From: a virus | Virus record (IMG/VR): IMGVR_UViG_3300044846_000719 | Span: 1-64,000 of that record | Strand: one strand, 5' to 3' | DNA length: 64,000 bases | In this document: positions 24,091 to 31,078 of the stretch, in pieces | Numbering within the stretch: position 1 is the stretch's first letter | Layout: each line of letters starts with the position of its first letter | The notes under the pieces: model-generated | The model's input: only the letters and a program-made list of their open reading frames with translations | Told to the model about the DNA's origin: nothing | Databases searched by the model: none | Position numbers and translations under genes: made by a program

Positions 24091-24119
24091 ACCCTCCCCT
24101 AAAAAGGAGGGTTTCTTTA
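24091..24119 (+). terminator. Terminator at the end of the rightward block
   Basis: ACCCTCC (24091-24097) pairs with GGAGGGT (24106-24112), followed by TTTCTTTATT. A second short hairpin (GGGATAGTATCCC, near 24071) lies just before it. It ends the rightward transcript where the leftward homing endonuclease gene ends from the other side. Confidence 0.8.
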
Positions 24120-24788
24120 TTAATCTATGTAATATCTACTTATTTTATAATAAGATAATCCAGTAGATTCAGATGCTTCTTTCAAGCTTTTGTAAGTAAT
24201 ATTATTAATTGATATTTGTCTAGCATTAGAATTATTTGAACCTGTTCTTTTTTCAGACATTTTTAATTTTGTTTCTTGAGAGTGCTTACTTCCTTTTCTA
24301 TTAAAAGCTTTTTTATGTTCCTCAGACATATAATTTGATAATCCTTTATTCCATGCTTTATTTCCTAAGTTTTTTTCACTAATTATTTTTTTGATTTCGT
24401 TTGTATGAGTTTTTCCAAACATGGGATTTTTCTCTTTGGGATGACTTATTTTCTTTAAGTATTCTTGATATTCAGCAGTATCTTTTCTACCTATCCAAAC
24501 ATCTCCTCCAATTGATGTGTTTTTTAAGTTATAACTTAAAGAATCATTAGCAGCATCTGTTTCTATTAATATTGTTTCTTCATATTTTTTAAAATCAGGA
24601 CCTTGGTATAAAATTTCTCTTATAAATAAATTTAAACCATACTTTTTTAAAGCTTTTTTAATAAGAACCCCACTTGCAATATATCCATCGTCTATATCAC
24701 CAGCATGAGAACCTATATACCATTTATTATTTTGAGTATTTATCCATTTATAAACAAAACCAAGCTTATCTATTTCTATATTCATCAT
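24120..24788 (-). CDS. GIY-YIG homing endonuclease with NUMOD motifs
   Basis: This is a 222-aa protein. The GIY-YIG core is FVYKW followed by KWYIGSH, with the catalytic segment in YEETILIETD. A NUMOD3 DNA-binding stretch (NPMFGKTHTNEIKKII) follows, and a C-terminal NUMOD1-like segment (ITYKSLKEASESTGLSYYKI). It is a free-standing selfish nuclease. Its start overlaps the end of phoH by 23 bases. It differs clearly from the two other GIY-YIG genes in this window and is probably an independent acquisition. Confidence 0.85.
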   Translation of the reverse strand: MMNIEIDKLGFVYKWINTQNNKWYIGSHAGDIDDGYIASGVLIKKALKKYGLNLFIREILYQGPDFKKYEETILIETDAANDSLSYNLKNTSIGGDVWIGRKDTAEYQEYLKKISHPKEKNPMFGKTHTNEIKKIISEKNLGNKAWNKGLSNYMSEEHKKAFNRKGSKHSQETKLKMSEKRTGSNNSNARQISINNITYKSLKEASESTGLSYYKISRYYID

Positions 24789-25449
24789 ACTTTTTTAATA
24801 TAAGTTCTACAATAGAATGTCTATGATTTTGTTTTAGAGTTACTTTAGATAATCCCTCAACAGTTATCTCTGTTATAAATTTTAAACCAGATTGTTTCTT
24901 TTTAGGTAAATCTACTTGTGCAAGATCTCCGCACAAGACCATTTTAGAATTCTGTCCTAAACGACCTAGTAAAGCTTCCATTTGAGTATGAGTTAAATTT
25001 TGAACCTCATCTGCTATTACAAAAGTATTAACAAAAGTAATACCTCTAATATAACTCATAGGAAAAATTTCTATATTGCCTTCAGAGATTTCTTTATCTA
25101 TCTTCTCTTTACCGTAAAGAGCATAAAAGTTTTGATAGATGGGTTGAAGCCAAGGATCCATTTTTTGACTTATGTCTCCAGGAAGAAAACCTAAATCTTC
25201 TTCAGTTACTGTAGGTCTAGTTATTACTATTTTATCTACTTCTCTGTTAAAAAATAAATCTAAAGCAATTTGTGTAGCAGTAAGCGTTTTACCTGATCCT
25301 GCACTACCTAAAAGAATAGTAATAGGACTCTTTAAAATTATTCTCTTAGCTTCTTTTTGTTCTTCATTTAAATTAAGTTTAAAAGAGATAGGATTTTTAG
25401 GTTTTCTTTTTGCTTTGAAAACATCATCGTCATGTGAGTTTGCTATCAT
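24766..25449 (-). CDS. phoH: PhoH-like P-loop ATPase
   Basis: This is a 227-aa protein with Walker A GSAGSGKTLTA (48-58), Walker B FVIADEVQN (143-151) and the GDLAQVD sensor (174-180), as in the PhoH family of RNA-linked ATPases that many phages carry. The exact role in phages is not established. It lies just downstream of dcd in the same leftward unit, and the next gene overlaps its end with a homing endonuclease. Confidence 0.85.
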   Translation of the reverse strand: MIANSHDDDVFKAKRKPKNPISFKLNLNEEQKEAKRIILKSPITILLGSAGSGKTLTATQIALDLFFNREVDKIVITRPTVTEEDLGFLPGDISQKMDPWLQPIYQNFYALYGKEKIDKEISEGNIEIFPMSYIRGITFVNTFVIADEVQNLTHTQMEALLGRLGQNSKMVLCGDLAQVDLPKKKQSGLKFITEITVEGLSKVTLKQNHRHSIVELILKKYDEYRNR

Positions 25450-25479
25450 AATAGGTATTACTTACAAAATACACAAAAA

Positions 25480-26013
25480 TCAGAAGTTTTTATGCATAAG
25501 GGATTCTTGGACTCCTGATTGTCCATGATATTTACTTCCTGTTTTTTTATCATAAGTCTCAAGAATTTTACCAGCAACACGCTGAAATTTAATCTGACAG
25601 ATTTTCATATTAGGATAAATACGTAATGGTTTAACCACACGCATCTCTAATACTAATGAGCCTACAAATCCGGAATCAATAAATCCTGCACAGATATGTA
25701 TATCTAATCCTAGTCTACCTAAACTAGACTTACCCATAACTGTAGCACAGATATCTTCCTTTACACCAATTGTTTCATTACAGGAGTAAAGATATAACTC
25801 ACCCGGTTGAAGAACATAACCATCTTCAGGAATCTCAAATTCCTCTACAGGGTTAGGTTTTCTACAATCAAGTGTATCCCCAATGTATACTTTACATGTA
25901 GGGTTTAATGTTAAATCCACAGAGTTTGGATTTAAATACTCACGTTTAAAAGGAGAGATAATGATCATACCTCTCTCGTGTTCTAATAAGATTTCAGAGT
26001 CTGCTAATACCAT
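25480..26013 (-). CDS. dcd: dCTP deaminase (dUTP-producing)
   Basis: This is a 177-aa protein of the dCTP deaminase/dUTPase family. The motif GKSSLGRLG (94-102) is followed by AGFIDSGFVGSLVLEM (109-124). The glutamate in that last segment is the catalytic residue of dCTP deaminases, and the end KYHGQSGVQES matches the family C-terminus. The enzyme converts dCTP to dUTP and so feeds thymidylate synthesis. It has its own promoter 5 bases before the ATG. Confidence 0.85.
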   Translation of the reverse strand: MVLADSEILLEHERGMIIISPFKREYLNPNSVDLTLNPTCKVYIGDTLDCRKPNPVEEFEIPEDGYVLQPGELYLYSCNETIGVKEDICATVMGKSSLGRLGLDIHICAGFIDSGFVGSLVLEMRVVKPLRIYPNMKICQIKFQRVAGKILETYDKKTGSKYHGQSGVQESLMHKNF

Positions 26014-26018
26014 AATGA

Positions 26019-26026
26019 CAAAGATA
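26019..26026 (-). promoter_or_regulatory. -7 promoter element of dcd, near-leaderless
   Basis: On the minus strand this reads TATCTTTG, fitting TAnnTTTG, and the ATG of dcd follows after 5 bases. This is the third case in the window where a promoter is placed to give an almost leaderless transcript. Confidence 0.55.
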
Positions 26027-26033
26027 AGAATTA

Positions 26034-26180
26034 TTATCTACCTTGTCCACGATATTTTGATTCAGGAGTAGCTTTTGGTCCAACGGACTTATGTGCTTTA
26101 CCCTTCTTTTTACTTTTACTAGGAGCTAAAGTTTTTGCTGAAACTGAACTACCTTTCTTTGGTTTTGCTGCTGGTGCCAT
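26034..26180 (-). CDS. Small, highly basic lysine-rich protein, 48 aa
   Basis: Forty-eight codons give a protein that is about a quarter lysine, with alanine, proline and serine (MAPAAKPKKGSSVSAK, SKSKKKGKAHKS) and no hydrophobic core. It resembles histone-like or nucleic-acid-neutralising tails. The sequence is short and lies between dcd and the secreted gene at 26149, overlapping the latter by 32 bases. It may bind DNA or RNA or be packaged in the virion; this is inference. Confidence 0.6.
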   Translation of the reverse strand: MAPAAKPKKGSSVSAKTLAPSKSKKKGKAHKSVGPKATPESKYRGQGR

Positions 26181-26622
26181 ATATATAATATACTGCATTT
26201 TTTAAAGAATGCTGCATAGTCTTATAGAAAAGCTTTTTGTTATGTGGTATTAGTCCTACTTCTAAGAACATAGCATTTAAATACATAGTCTTAGAATTTT
26301 CACCAGTGTAAGTTTTTCCATCAATAGTAACTTTAGTAACTATAATATATTTACGTTGTAAGAACTGCATACCTACAATATTTAATACTTGTTCAGGTAT
26401 TGCAATTGATACAATTTCACCGGTAATAATACTACCTGAATCACAGAGAGAGTACTTATCGGCAATAAGTTCCTCTAAAGTTGCTTTAGCTCCAAACTCC
26501 ACAGCTCTATCAGCTATGTATTTTATTGAAGATGAGTTAGTTACAGTGTCAACCTTGTAACATTGAGCGCTTAAATTGGCCATAATAGTAACGCCAAAGA
26601 TTAGTATAAATAGTTTTTTCAT
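26149..26622 (-). CDS. Exported hypothetical protein, 157 aa
   Basis: It has a clear signal peptide (MKKLFILIFGVTIMANLSAQ, with cleavage likely after the AQ). A beta-rich mature part follows (SGSIITGEIVSIAIPEQV, KYIIVTKVTIDGKTYTGE). No catalytic motif is visible. It lies 2 bases after the C-type lectin gene on the minus strand, and the two probably share a transcript. It is likely part of the surface cassette, perhaps a periplasmic partner. Confidence 0.65.
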   Translation of the reverse strand: MKKLFILIFGVTIMANLSAQCYKVDTVTNSSSIKYIADRAVEFGAKATLEELIADKYSLCDSGSIITGEIVSIAIPEQVLNIVGMQFLQRKYIIVTKVTIDGKTYTGENSKTMYLNAMFLEVGLIPHNKKLFYKTMQHSLKNAVYYIYGTSSKTKER

Positions 26623-26624
26623 GA

Positions 26625-27608
26625 TTAATAAGTTACTGCTCCAGCATAACCAGGAGCTATTATATATAGATTTAAAGTTTGTCCGGTAGTTAAGGTACCT
26701 GTTGTGTACGTACTAACACCTGGATAAGTTATACGTACATTAGTGGTTGCTGCTTTGATAGCATTGTATTCTGTTAAAGTAAAGATACGTACATCAGGAG
26801 CTATTCTCCACTTAGAAAACCTTCCGGCTTTTCTTGCAGCTACATAATACTTATCTGCCACAGATATTATTTTGTCATCATTGACATCAAACATATGGAA
26901 AGATAAACCATTTCTATTAGTCTTATTTAAAACTACATTACTTACTGCTTGAATATCTGTATTAGTGTAGGCTTGAATTCTAGTAGGGGCATTTACTTCT
27001 ATATAATATTCTTTAGAAGGATCATAAGCTTCTGATATAGAATAATATCCTGCTGAGTTAGTATAGATTGTTTTGTAGAGAGCCCAAGAAGAAGTTGTAA
27101 CTAAATACTCAAACTCTAGTACGTAAGCTAGATTATTATTATTGTTTAGGTCATTCCATCTACCATTAGATACAAACTGTACATAGTCTTCATTACCTGA
27201 GTTGTTAGGTTCCCCAGAGTTCCAGTTCTTATAAGAATAAGTCTCTCCTGTCACCCATCTCCAAGTTCCTTCTGTTACCTCATCAGTTAAACCAATCCAA
27301 CCAGAAGGCCATAAAGCGTATAGGAAATTTTGTTCACCTGAACTTGTAATGGTTACTAAGTGACCACCCATATTAGAACAGTTAGTTCTAGCTGTAGTCC
27401 AAGTAGCACTACCTGTAGAACGGTAATAAGAGTGTCCTCCATAGTTCTGTTGATTAGTGAATCCTGTAATGGTTTGGTTTGTTCTTCTGTAGAGCTTTAT
27501 AGCAACGTTAGAAGCACCGGAACCATTTGCATTATACATGTATCCAGAATAAGTAAACTGTGCACTTAGACTATTAGTAATAAATAATATAAGGATAAGC
27601 CATCTCAT
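26625..27608 (-). CDS. Secreted C-type lectin with dockerin-like module
   Basis: This is a 327-aa protein. Residues 1-17 are a signal peptide. A short beta domain precedes a C-type lectin domain (about 57-168) with WIGLTDE (104-110), TWRWVTGE (115-122), GEPNN (132-136, EPN being the calcium/mannose-type motif) and WND (151-153). There is only one cysteine, so the usual disulfides are missing. Residues 211-268 are a two-part dockerin-like module (MFDVNDDKIISVADKYYVAA, ending AGRFSKW). The same module with the same AGRFS-W end occurs in the 631-aa protein at 31075. Confidence 0.75.
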   Translation of the reverse strand: MRWLILILFITNSLSAQFTYSGYMYNANGSGASNVAIKLYRRTNQTITGFTNQQNYGGHSYYRSTGSATWTTARTNCSNMGGHLVTITSSGEQNFLYALWPSGWIGLTDEVTEGTWRWVTGETYSYKNWNSGEPNNSGNEDYVQFVSNGRWNDLNNNNNLAYVLEFEYLVTTSSWALYKTIYTNSAGYYSISEAYDPSKEYYIEVNAPTRIQAYTNTDIQAVSNVVLNKTNRNGLSFHMFDVNDDKIISVADKYYVAARKAGRFSKWRIAPDVRIFTLTEYNAIKAATTNVRITYPGVSTYTTGTLTTGQTLNLYIIAPGYAGAVTY

Positions 27609-29053
27609 AGTAATAACTTAGCTCCCATCAATATTTGGAAGTTTAATATATCCTGATTAGCAACATAAGTACCACCACCTGTAATTCCTATACCAAATGT
27701 CTTTGTCATTTTGTATGTAAAGTTAAAGAAAGGAATTATAATTGGTTTAGCTTTGAATAAAGATTCTGTATAATATTTAGAATAGGGAGAATAAATACCA
27801 GCTGCAATTATTGTAGCATCTATATGCTTAGTGAGTTTTCCCTTATACATAAAACCACCTATAGCAATTGTAGAGATCATAGTCTCTCCATATAGTTTAC
27901 CATAAGTACCGGCACCCCCATAAAGTGCTGTAAAATTTTTAACTGAGTTTACTCTAACAAATAAAGCTGTGTTAGAGATTGCATTAGGCATCAGACTAAG
28001 ACCATCTGATATAACATTAATATGCTTCACTCCTTTTGAGTTAGTACCAATCCATGACTTTACACAAGATACATTTCCTATCTTAGCATTAATCATATAA
28101 TCTGCTGAAAAACCAATAGATGCGGTACCATCACCCTTTACCCTTGTAAAAGATGCAGTACCTCTAGCATCTTGAGAACCATCTGCTTTTGTTTGAATAC
28201 CAACTATATCCCCTGTAACCAGGATAGCGGGTTTGGCAACCTCAGCTTTTGCTTTGCCGGCTGCCTTTGCAGTACTAGAAGACTGAGTCTTTTGTGTCTC
28301 AGTCTTGGTCTCCTCTACTTGTTTGTCTGAGGGTTTTTCGGTTTGTACTTCCGTTTTTTCTTCGGTTTTACTACCGGAGGAACCACTACTTCCTGAGCCA
28401 CTACTACCACTGGAGCTTCCACTGCTATTGCTTCCTGAACTACTTCCGGAACTTGAGCCACTGGAGCTTCCGCCATCACTTCCTGGGCTGCTCGGATTAT
28501 TTTCTGAGCTTCCTGTTCCCTGAGTTGGTTCTCCTCCTTCCGGAGTTTTAGAATCTGGATTACTATTATTGCTACTAGTGCTACCAGGCCGATTACTACT
28601 ACTTGATCCATTATTTTCTTTATTAGTTGTTCCTACATTAGTACCTGACGAAGTGCTAGATCCAACATTTACTCCAACACTACTTATACTACCAACGTTT
28701 GAGATGGCCCCTAAATTCATAACACTACTTATGATATTTAGAGTTGTATTTGTAGTAGTTGTCGTAGTAGTAGTTGTAACTATACCTTGACAGGGTGATG
28801 TACTTTTGTATTTCAAATATACACTATTTATCCAATTATCAAAAGTTCCATCTTGTAATTCTGTATATGAAAATGTTTTGACTTGACCATAGTAAGCAAT
28901 TACTATAGGACTAGACATATTTGCGTTAATAAATTTTAACTCTTGCGTGCAAGGGTCTTGGTATTGGTATATAAACTGTTGTGCTGCAAGAGATTTGCAA
29001 ACTAAAAAAATTAAAATAAAAATAACTTTTAATGTTTTTGTCCAAGTTTCCAT
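27605..29053 (-). CDS. Exported protein with Ser/Gly-rich linker and predicted outer-membrane barrel
   Basis: This is a 482-aa protein. A signal peptide (VIFILIFLVCKSLAAQ) is followed by a globular part and a nine-threonine run. A long Ser/Gly/Asn-rich linker comes next (about residues 145-240) and then a Lys/Glu/Ala-rich hinge. The C-terminal 200 residues alternate polar and hydrophobic strands with glycine turns (TIAIGGFMYKGKLTKHIDATI; TFGIGITGGGTYV; ending ILMGAKLLL), like an outer-membrane beta-barrel. The start lies 25 bases inside the homing endonuclease gene. It overlaps the lectin gene by 4 bases. Confidence 0.6.
   Translation of the reverse strand: METWTKTLKVIFILIFLVCKSLAAQQFIYQYQDPCTQELKFINANMSSPIVIAYYGQVKTFSYTELQDGTFDNWINSVYLKYKSTSPCQGIVTTTTTTTTTNTTLNIISSVMNLGAISNVGSISSVGVNVGSSTSSGTNVGTTNKENNGSSSSNRPGSTSSNNSNPDSKTPEGGEPTQGTGSSENNPSSPGSDGGSSSGSSSGSSSGSNSSGSSSGSSGSGSSGSSGSKTEEKTEVQTEKPSDKQVEETKTETQKTQSSSTAKAAGKAKAEVAKPAILVTGDIVGIQTKADGSQDARGTASFTRVKGDGTASIGFSADYMINAKIGNVSCVKSWIGTNSKGVKHINVISDGLSLMPNAISNTALFVRVNSVKNFTALYGGAGTYGKLYGETMISTIAIGGFMYKGKLTKHIDATIIAAGIYSPYSKYYTESLFKAKPIIIPFFNFTYKMTKTFGIGITGGGTYVANQDILNFQILMGAKLLL
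28315..28611 (-). other. Possible overprinted ORF in the Ser/Gly linker (membrane helix plus coiled coil)
   Basis: In the +1 frame of the linker-coding region a 98-codon frame starts with ATG at 28611. Its product has a membrane helix (VVVIGLVALVAIIVIQIL), then a charged coiled coil (KLRKEENQLREQEAQKII), an Ala/Val/Pro/Glu-rich stretch and a lysine-rich end (VKPKKKRKYKPKN). That is the layout of an inner-membrane spanin. The repetitive Ser/Gly codons necessarily give open Val/Ala/Glu frames, so it may be a by-product. Confidence 0.25.
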
Positions 29054-29670
29054 CCCTCTTTTAAATATTTTTCTATTTCTTCAGGTATGACTTTCTTTTT
29101 AATACCATCTTTACTTATATACTTTCTACCTAAACATACTGTTCTATTCCTAGTAGCATGTTCTATAGACACAGATTTTCCTTTTAATTTATTTTTTATT
29201 TTATCTTTTACTTCTTCTGATCTTTTTTTCCCATATATTGGATTATTGGAACCTTCCATCTTTTTTTTTAATTCTTCTTTTCTAGCTTTAACTTCTGTTT
29301 CAGAATACCAATTTTCATACTTCTTACCTTTTCTACCACTAGTTCTACCTTTACAAGACATAGATATTTTTTTCTTAGTCTCTTCTGTACGAGTAGAAGT
29401 ATTTCCATCTCCACCTAAAGTTAAATTTACTAATATTCCTCCATCTATCTTTCTTTTATATTGATTGATTAATTCTATTTCTTTCTTACATGCTTCTTCC
29501 CAAGTTAAATCCATATACAATATTTTTACTTGATATTCAGTTTTACTAACAATATGATTCCAATATCTATTCCTAGCATGTTTAGAATATGCTCTTCTTT
29601 CTGTTTTACCTATACCTATGTAAAACAATTCTTCTGTATCAAGTCTAGTATGTGAGTATACAATTGCCAT
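29029..29670 (-). CDS. GIY-YIG homing endonuclease with NUMOD3 motifs
   Basis: This is a 213-aa protein. The start MAIVYSHTRLD, then LFYIGIGKTERRAYSKHAR, gives the GIY-YIG core; the conserved glutamate lies in EEACKKEIELI. Two NUMOD3-type stretches follow (ISMSCKGRTSGRKGKKY, NPIYGKKRSEEVKDKI). It is clearly related to the protein at 34015, with the same VYxHxRLD start and FYIGxG core. It is inserted directly upstream of the 482-aa gene and overlaps its start. Confidence 0.85.
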   Translation of the reverse strand: MAIVYSHTRLDTEELFYIGIGKTERRAYSKHARNRYWNHIVSKTEYQVKILYMDLTWEEACKKEIELINQYKRKIDGGILVNLTLGGDGNTSTRTEETKKKISMSCKGRTSGRKGKKYENWYSETEVKARKEELKKKMEGSNNPIYGKKRSEEVKDKIKNKLKGKSVSIEHATRNRTVCLGRKYISKDGIKKKVIPEEIEKYLKEGWKLGQKH

Positions 29671-29687
29671 AAATTTTTAACAGATAA

Positions 29688-29713
29688 AGCTCTGACCTTT
29701 TATGGACAGAGCT
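29688..29713 (-). terminator. Hairpin between the CsgG-like gene and the homing endonuclease
   Basis: AGCTCTG and CAGAGCT (7 bp) flank an inner CC/GG pair and a short T-rich loop. On the minus strand it follows the stop of the CsgG-like gene and is trailed by TTTATC. It can act as a terminator for the upstream transcript or as a leader structure for the endonuclease; the T-tract is weak. Confidence 0.5.
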
Positions 29714-29721
29714 AGTATGCA

Positions 29722-29729
29722 CAAAGCTA
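29722..29729 (-). promoter_or_regulatory. Possible -7 promoter element upstream of the homing endonuclease
   Basis: The minus strand reads TAGCTTTG, fitting TAnnTTTG, about 50 bases before ATG 29670. The hairpin at 29688-29713 would lie in the resulting leader. No clear -33 element is seen, so the call is weak. Confidence 0.35.
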
Positions 29730-29740
29730 ATAAAAATATT

Positions 29741-30430
29741 TTAATTTTTAAACACACTTGCTTTAATGAGATTTTGAATCACATTAGTACAAGCAGTTTC
29801 AAGAGACTTACGGGTAGCTTTTCCAACAGTACTCTGGGAAAATTTCATGTCATCTAAAGATTTTAAGAAGGATTCACCGGTCTTGGTTGACTCACCCTCA
29901 CCAGAACCAATATAAATTTGGCCTGTTTTAGCGTCAACAAACCTAACTTGTAGACGTATGAAAGTAGTGACAACAACTTTTGCTTTAGCACCAGCAACTT
30001 GCTCGTCTTCATCAACAGCAAAATCAGCCACAGTAACATAAACAAAGTAGTGAGCAGGTTTAATCTTACCTTTTCCATCAATGGGTTCATCAAATACACC
30101 TTTTTTAGAGGCTTTAAATTGAGTAACCATTCTCTCTTTAATCTCTGATTTTTCCTCCGTGAATATAAATCTATTAGTTTCATCTAAATAATCCAGTACT
30201 GATTCAGCAAATCCAAGACCTACGTTCTTCTCCTGTAAAGCAGGATACAAACTTAAGACTTTTGTCATGTCTACACTAACTACTTGCACTGTCTTTTTAA
30301 TAGAATCAGTGTAGCCGGAAACTGTGGAGATATCTTTTACCTCTACCGGTTCAGCATCTGTAGTAGTTTTCATACTACCACATGCAAATAATATTGTTGT
30401 CAATAAGAGACTACCAAGGATCTTCTTCAT
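29741..30430 (-). CDS. CsgG-like outer-membrane lipoprotein
   Basis: This is a 229-aa protein with a lipobox (LLTTILFAC, lipidated Cys17). The mature part follows the CsgG/LpoB plan: GLGFAESVLDYLDETNRFIF, then KSEIKERMVTQ, then VRFVDAKTGQIYIGSGEGES. CsgG forms a ring channel in the outer membrane that exports curli subunits, and LpoB activates cell-wall synthases. Here it sits among exported phage proteins, so an export or outer-membrane anchoring role is plausible. It overlaps the preceding gene by 20 bases. Confidence 0.6.
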   Translation of the reverse strand: MKKILGSLLLTTILFACGSMKTTTDAEPVEVKDISTVSGYTDSIKKTVQVVSVDMTKVLSLYPALQEKNVGLGFAESVLDYLDETNRFIFTEEKSEIKERMVTQFKASKKGVFDEPIDGKGKIKPAHYFVYVTVADFAVDEDEQVAGAKAKVVVTTFIRLQVRFVDAKTGQIYIGSGEGESTKTGESFLKSLDDMKFSQSTVGKATRKSLETACTNVIQNLIKASVFKN

Positions 30431-30725
30431 CTACTTTAGGTTTAGTTGCTGGAGCAGGAGCAGGTGCGGGAGCAGCCTTTTCTTTGATGATAATGGTTTT
30501 ACCCCCACCACCAGTGTTTGCTTGTTGCTTTTGTTCGTTGTTCGTAGTAATGTTAATCACAGGTGCAGGGGCTGCTACAGCAGTTGGAGTTTCTGGCTTT
30601 TCATCTTCACCACCACCTAAGTGAGTAGCAAACCAAGCACCACCGGCTGTAACAGCAGTGGTGATTGCTCCAATAATGGTTTTTTTGATAGCGGACATAC
30701 CGCTCTCTTCTTTTTCTTCTGACAT
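30411..30725 (-). CDS. Small membrane protein with Pro/Ala-rich tail
   Basis: This is a 104-aa protein. A charged start (MSEEKEESGMSAIKK) leads to one membrane helix (TIIGAITTAVTAGGAWFATHL). A linker and an Ala/Pro repeat (KAAPAPAPAPATKPK) follow, and the end is acidic. The layout suggests a single-pass inner-membrane protein with a periplasmic linker, of holin, spanin or TonB-like type. It overlaps the CsgG-like gene start, so the two may be coupled. Confidence 0.55.
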   Translation of the reverse strand: MSEEKEESGMSAIKKTIIGAITTAVTAGGAWFATHLGGGEDEKPETPTAVAAPAPVINITTNNEQKQQANTGGGGKTIIIKEKAAPAPAPAPATKPKVDEEDPW

Positions 30726-30736
30726 GATATTATATA

Positions 30737-31078
30737 TTAGTTTTCTTCTTGTTTACTATATTTAGCAGCTATAATTTCTGGAGTATCGTCTTCCTCATCG
30801 GTTTTTTTAATTAGCATCTTGTCACGGTCTTCAGAGTTAAACCAATAATCAATAACTTTATTTAAGTTACCAACGAAGGCACCCAATAGAATAAGTAACA
30901 TTTCTTTCCAGTCATCCTCTATTTTTACTCCAACAAATACTGCTGAATTGATTCCTACTATGATTAAAGTAAATAACCCTAAAATTACTAACGTGATTCT
31001 CCACCTATTACTCTGCATTTCCTGCAGCATGTTATAGAATCTATTAGTATCAGGTTTTGTTGTTTCTATATTGCTCAT
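30737..31078 (-). CDS. Holin-like protein with two membrane helices
   Basis: This is a 113-aa protein. Two hydrophobic helices (WRITLVILGLFTLIIVGINS and EMLLILLGAFVGNLNKVIDY) are followed by a strongly charged tail (NSEDRDKMLIKKTDEEDD). That is the class II/III holin layout. The cell-wall-acting candidate at 33421 in the same operon supports a lysis function. The start overlaps the stop of the T9SS protein (ATGA). Confidence 0.55.
   Translation of the reverse strand: MSNIETTKPDTNRFYNMLQEMQSNRWRITLVILGLFTLIIVGINSAVFVGVKIEDDWKEMLLILLGAFVGNLNKVIDYWFNSEDRDKMLIKKTDEEDDTPEIIAAKYSKQEEN

Noticed and set aside
28294-28551. Plus-strand frames opposite the Ser/Gly linker (Leu/Pro/Ser-rich)
   Set aside because: Low-complexity repeats leave every frame open; unlike the minus-strand overprinted frame, these show no coherent domain layout.
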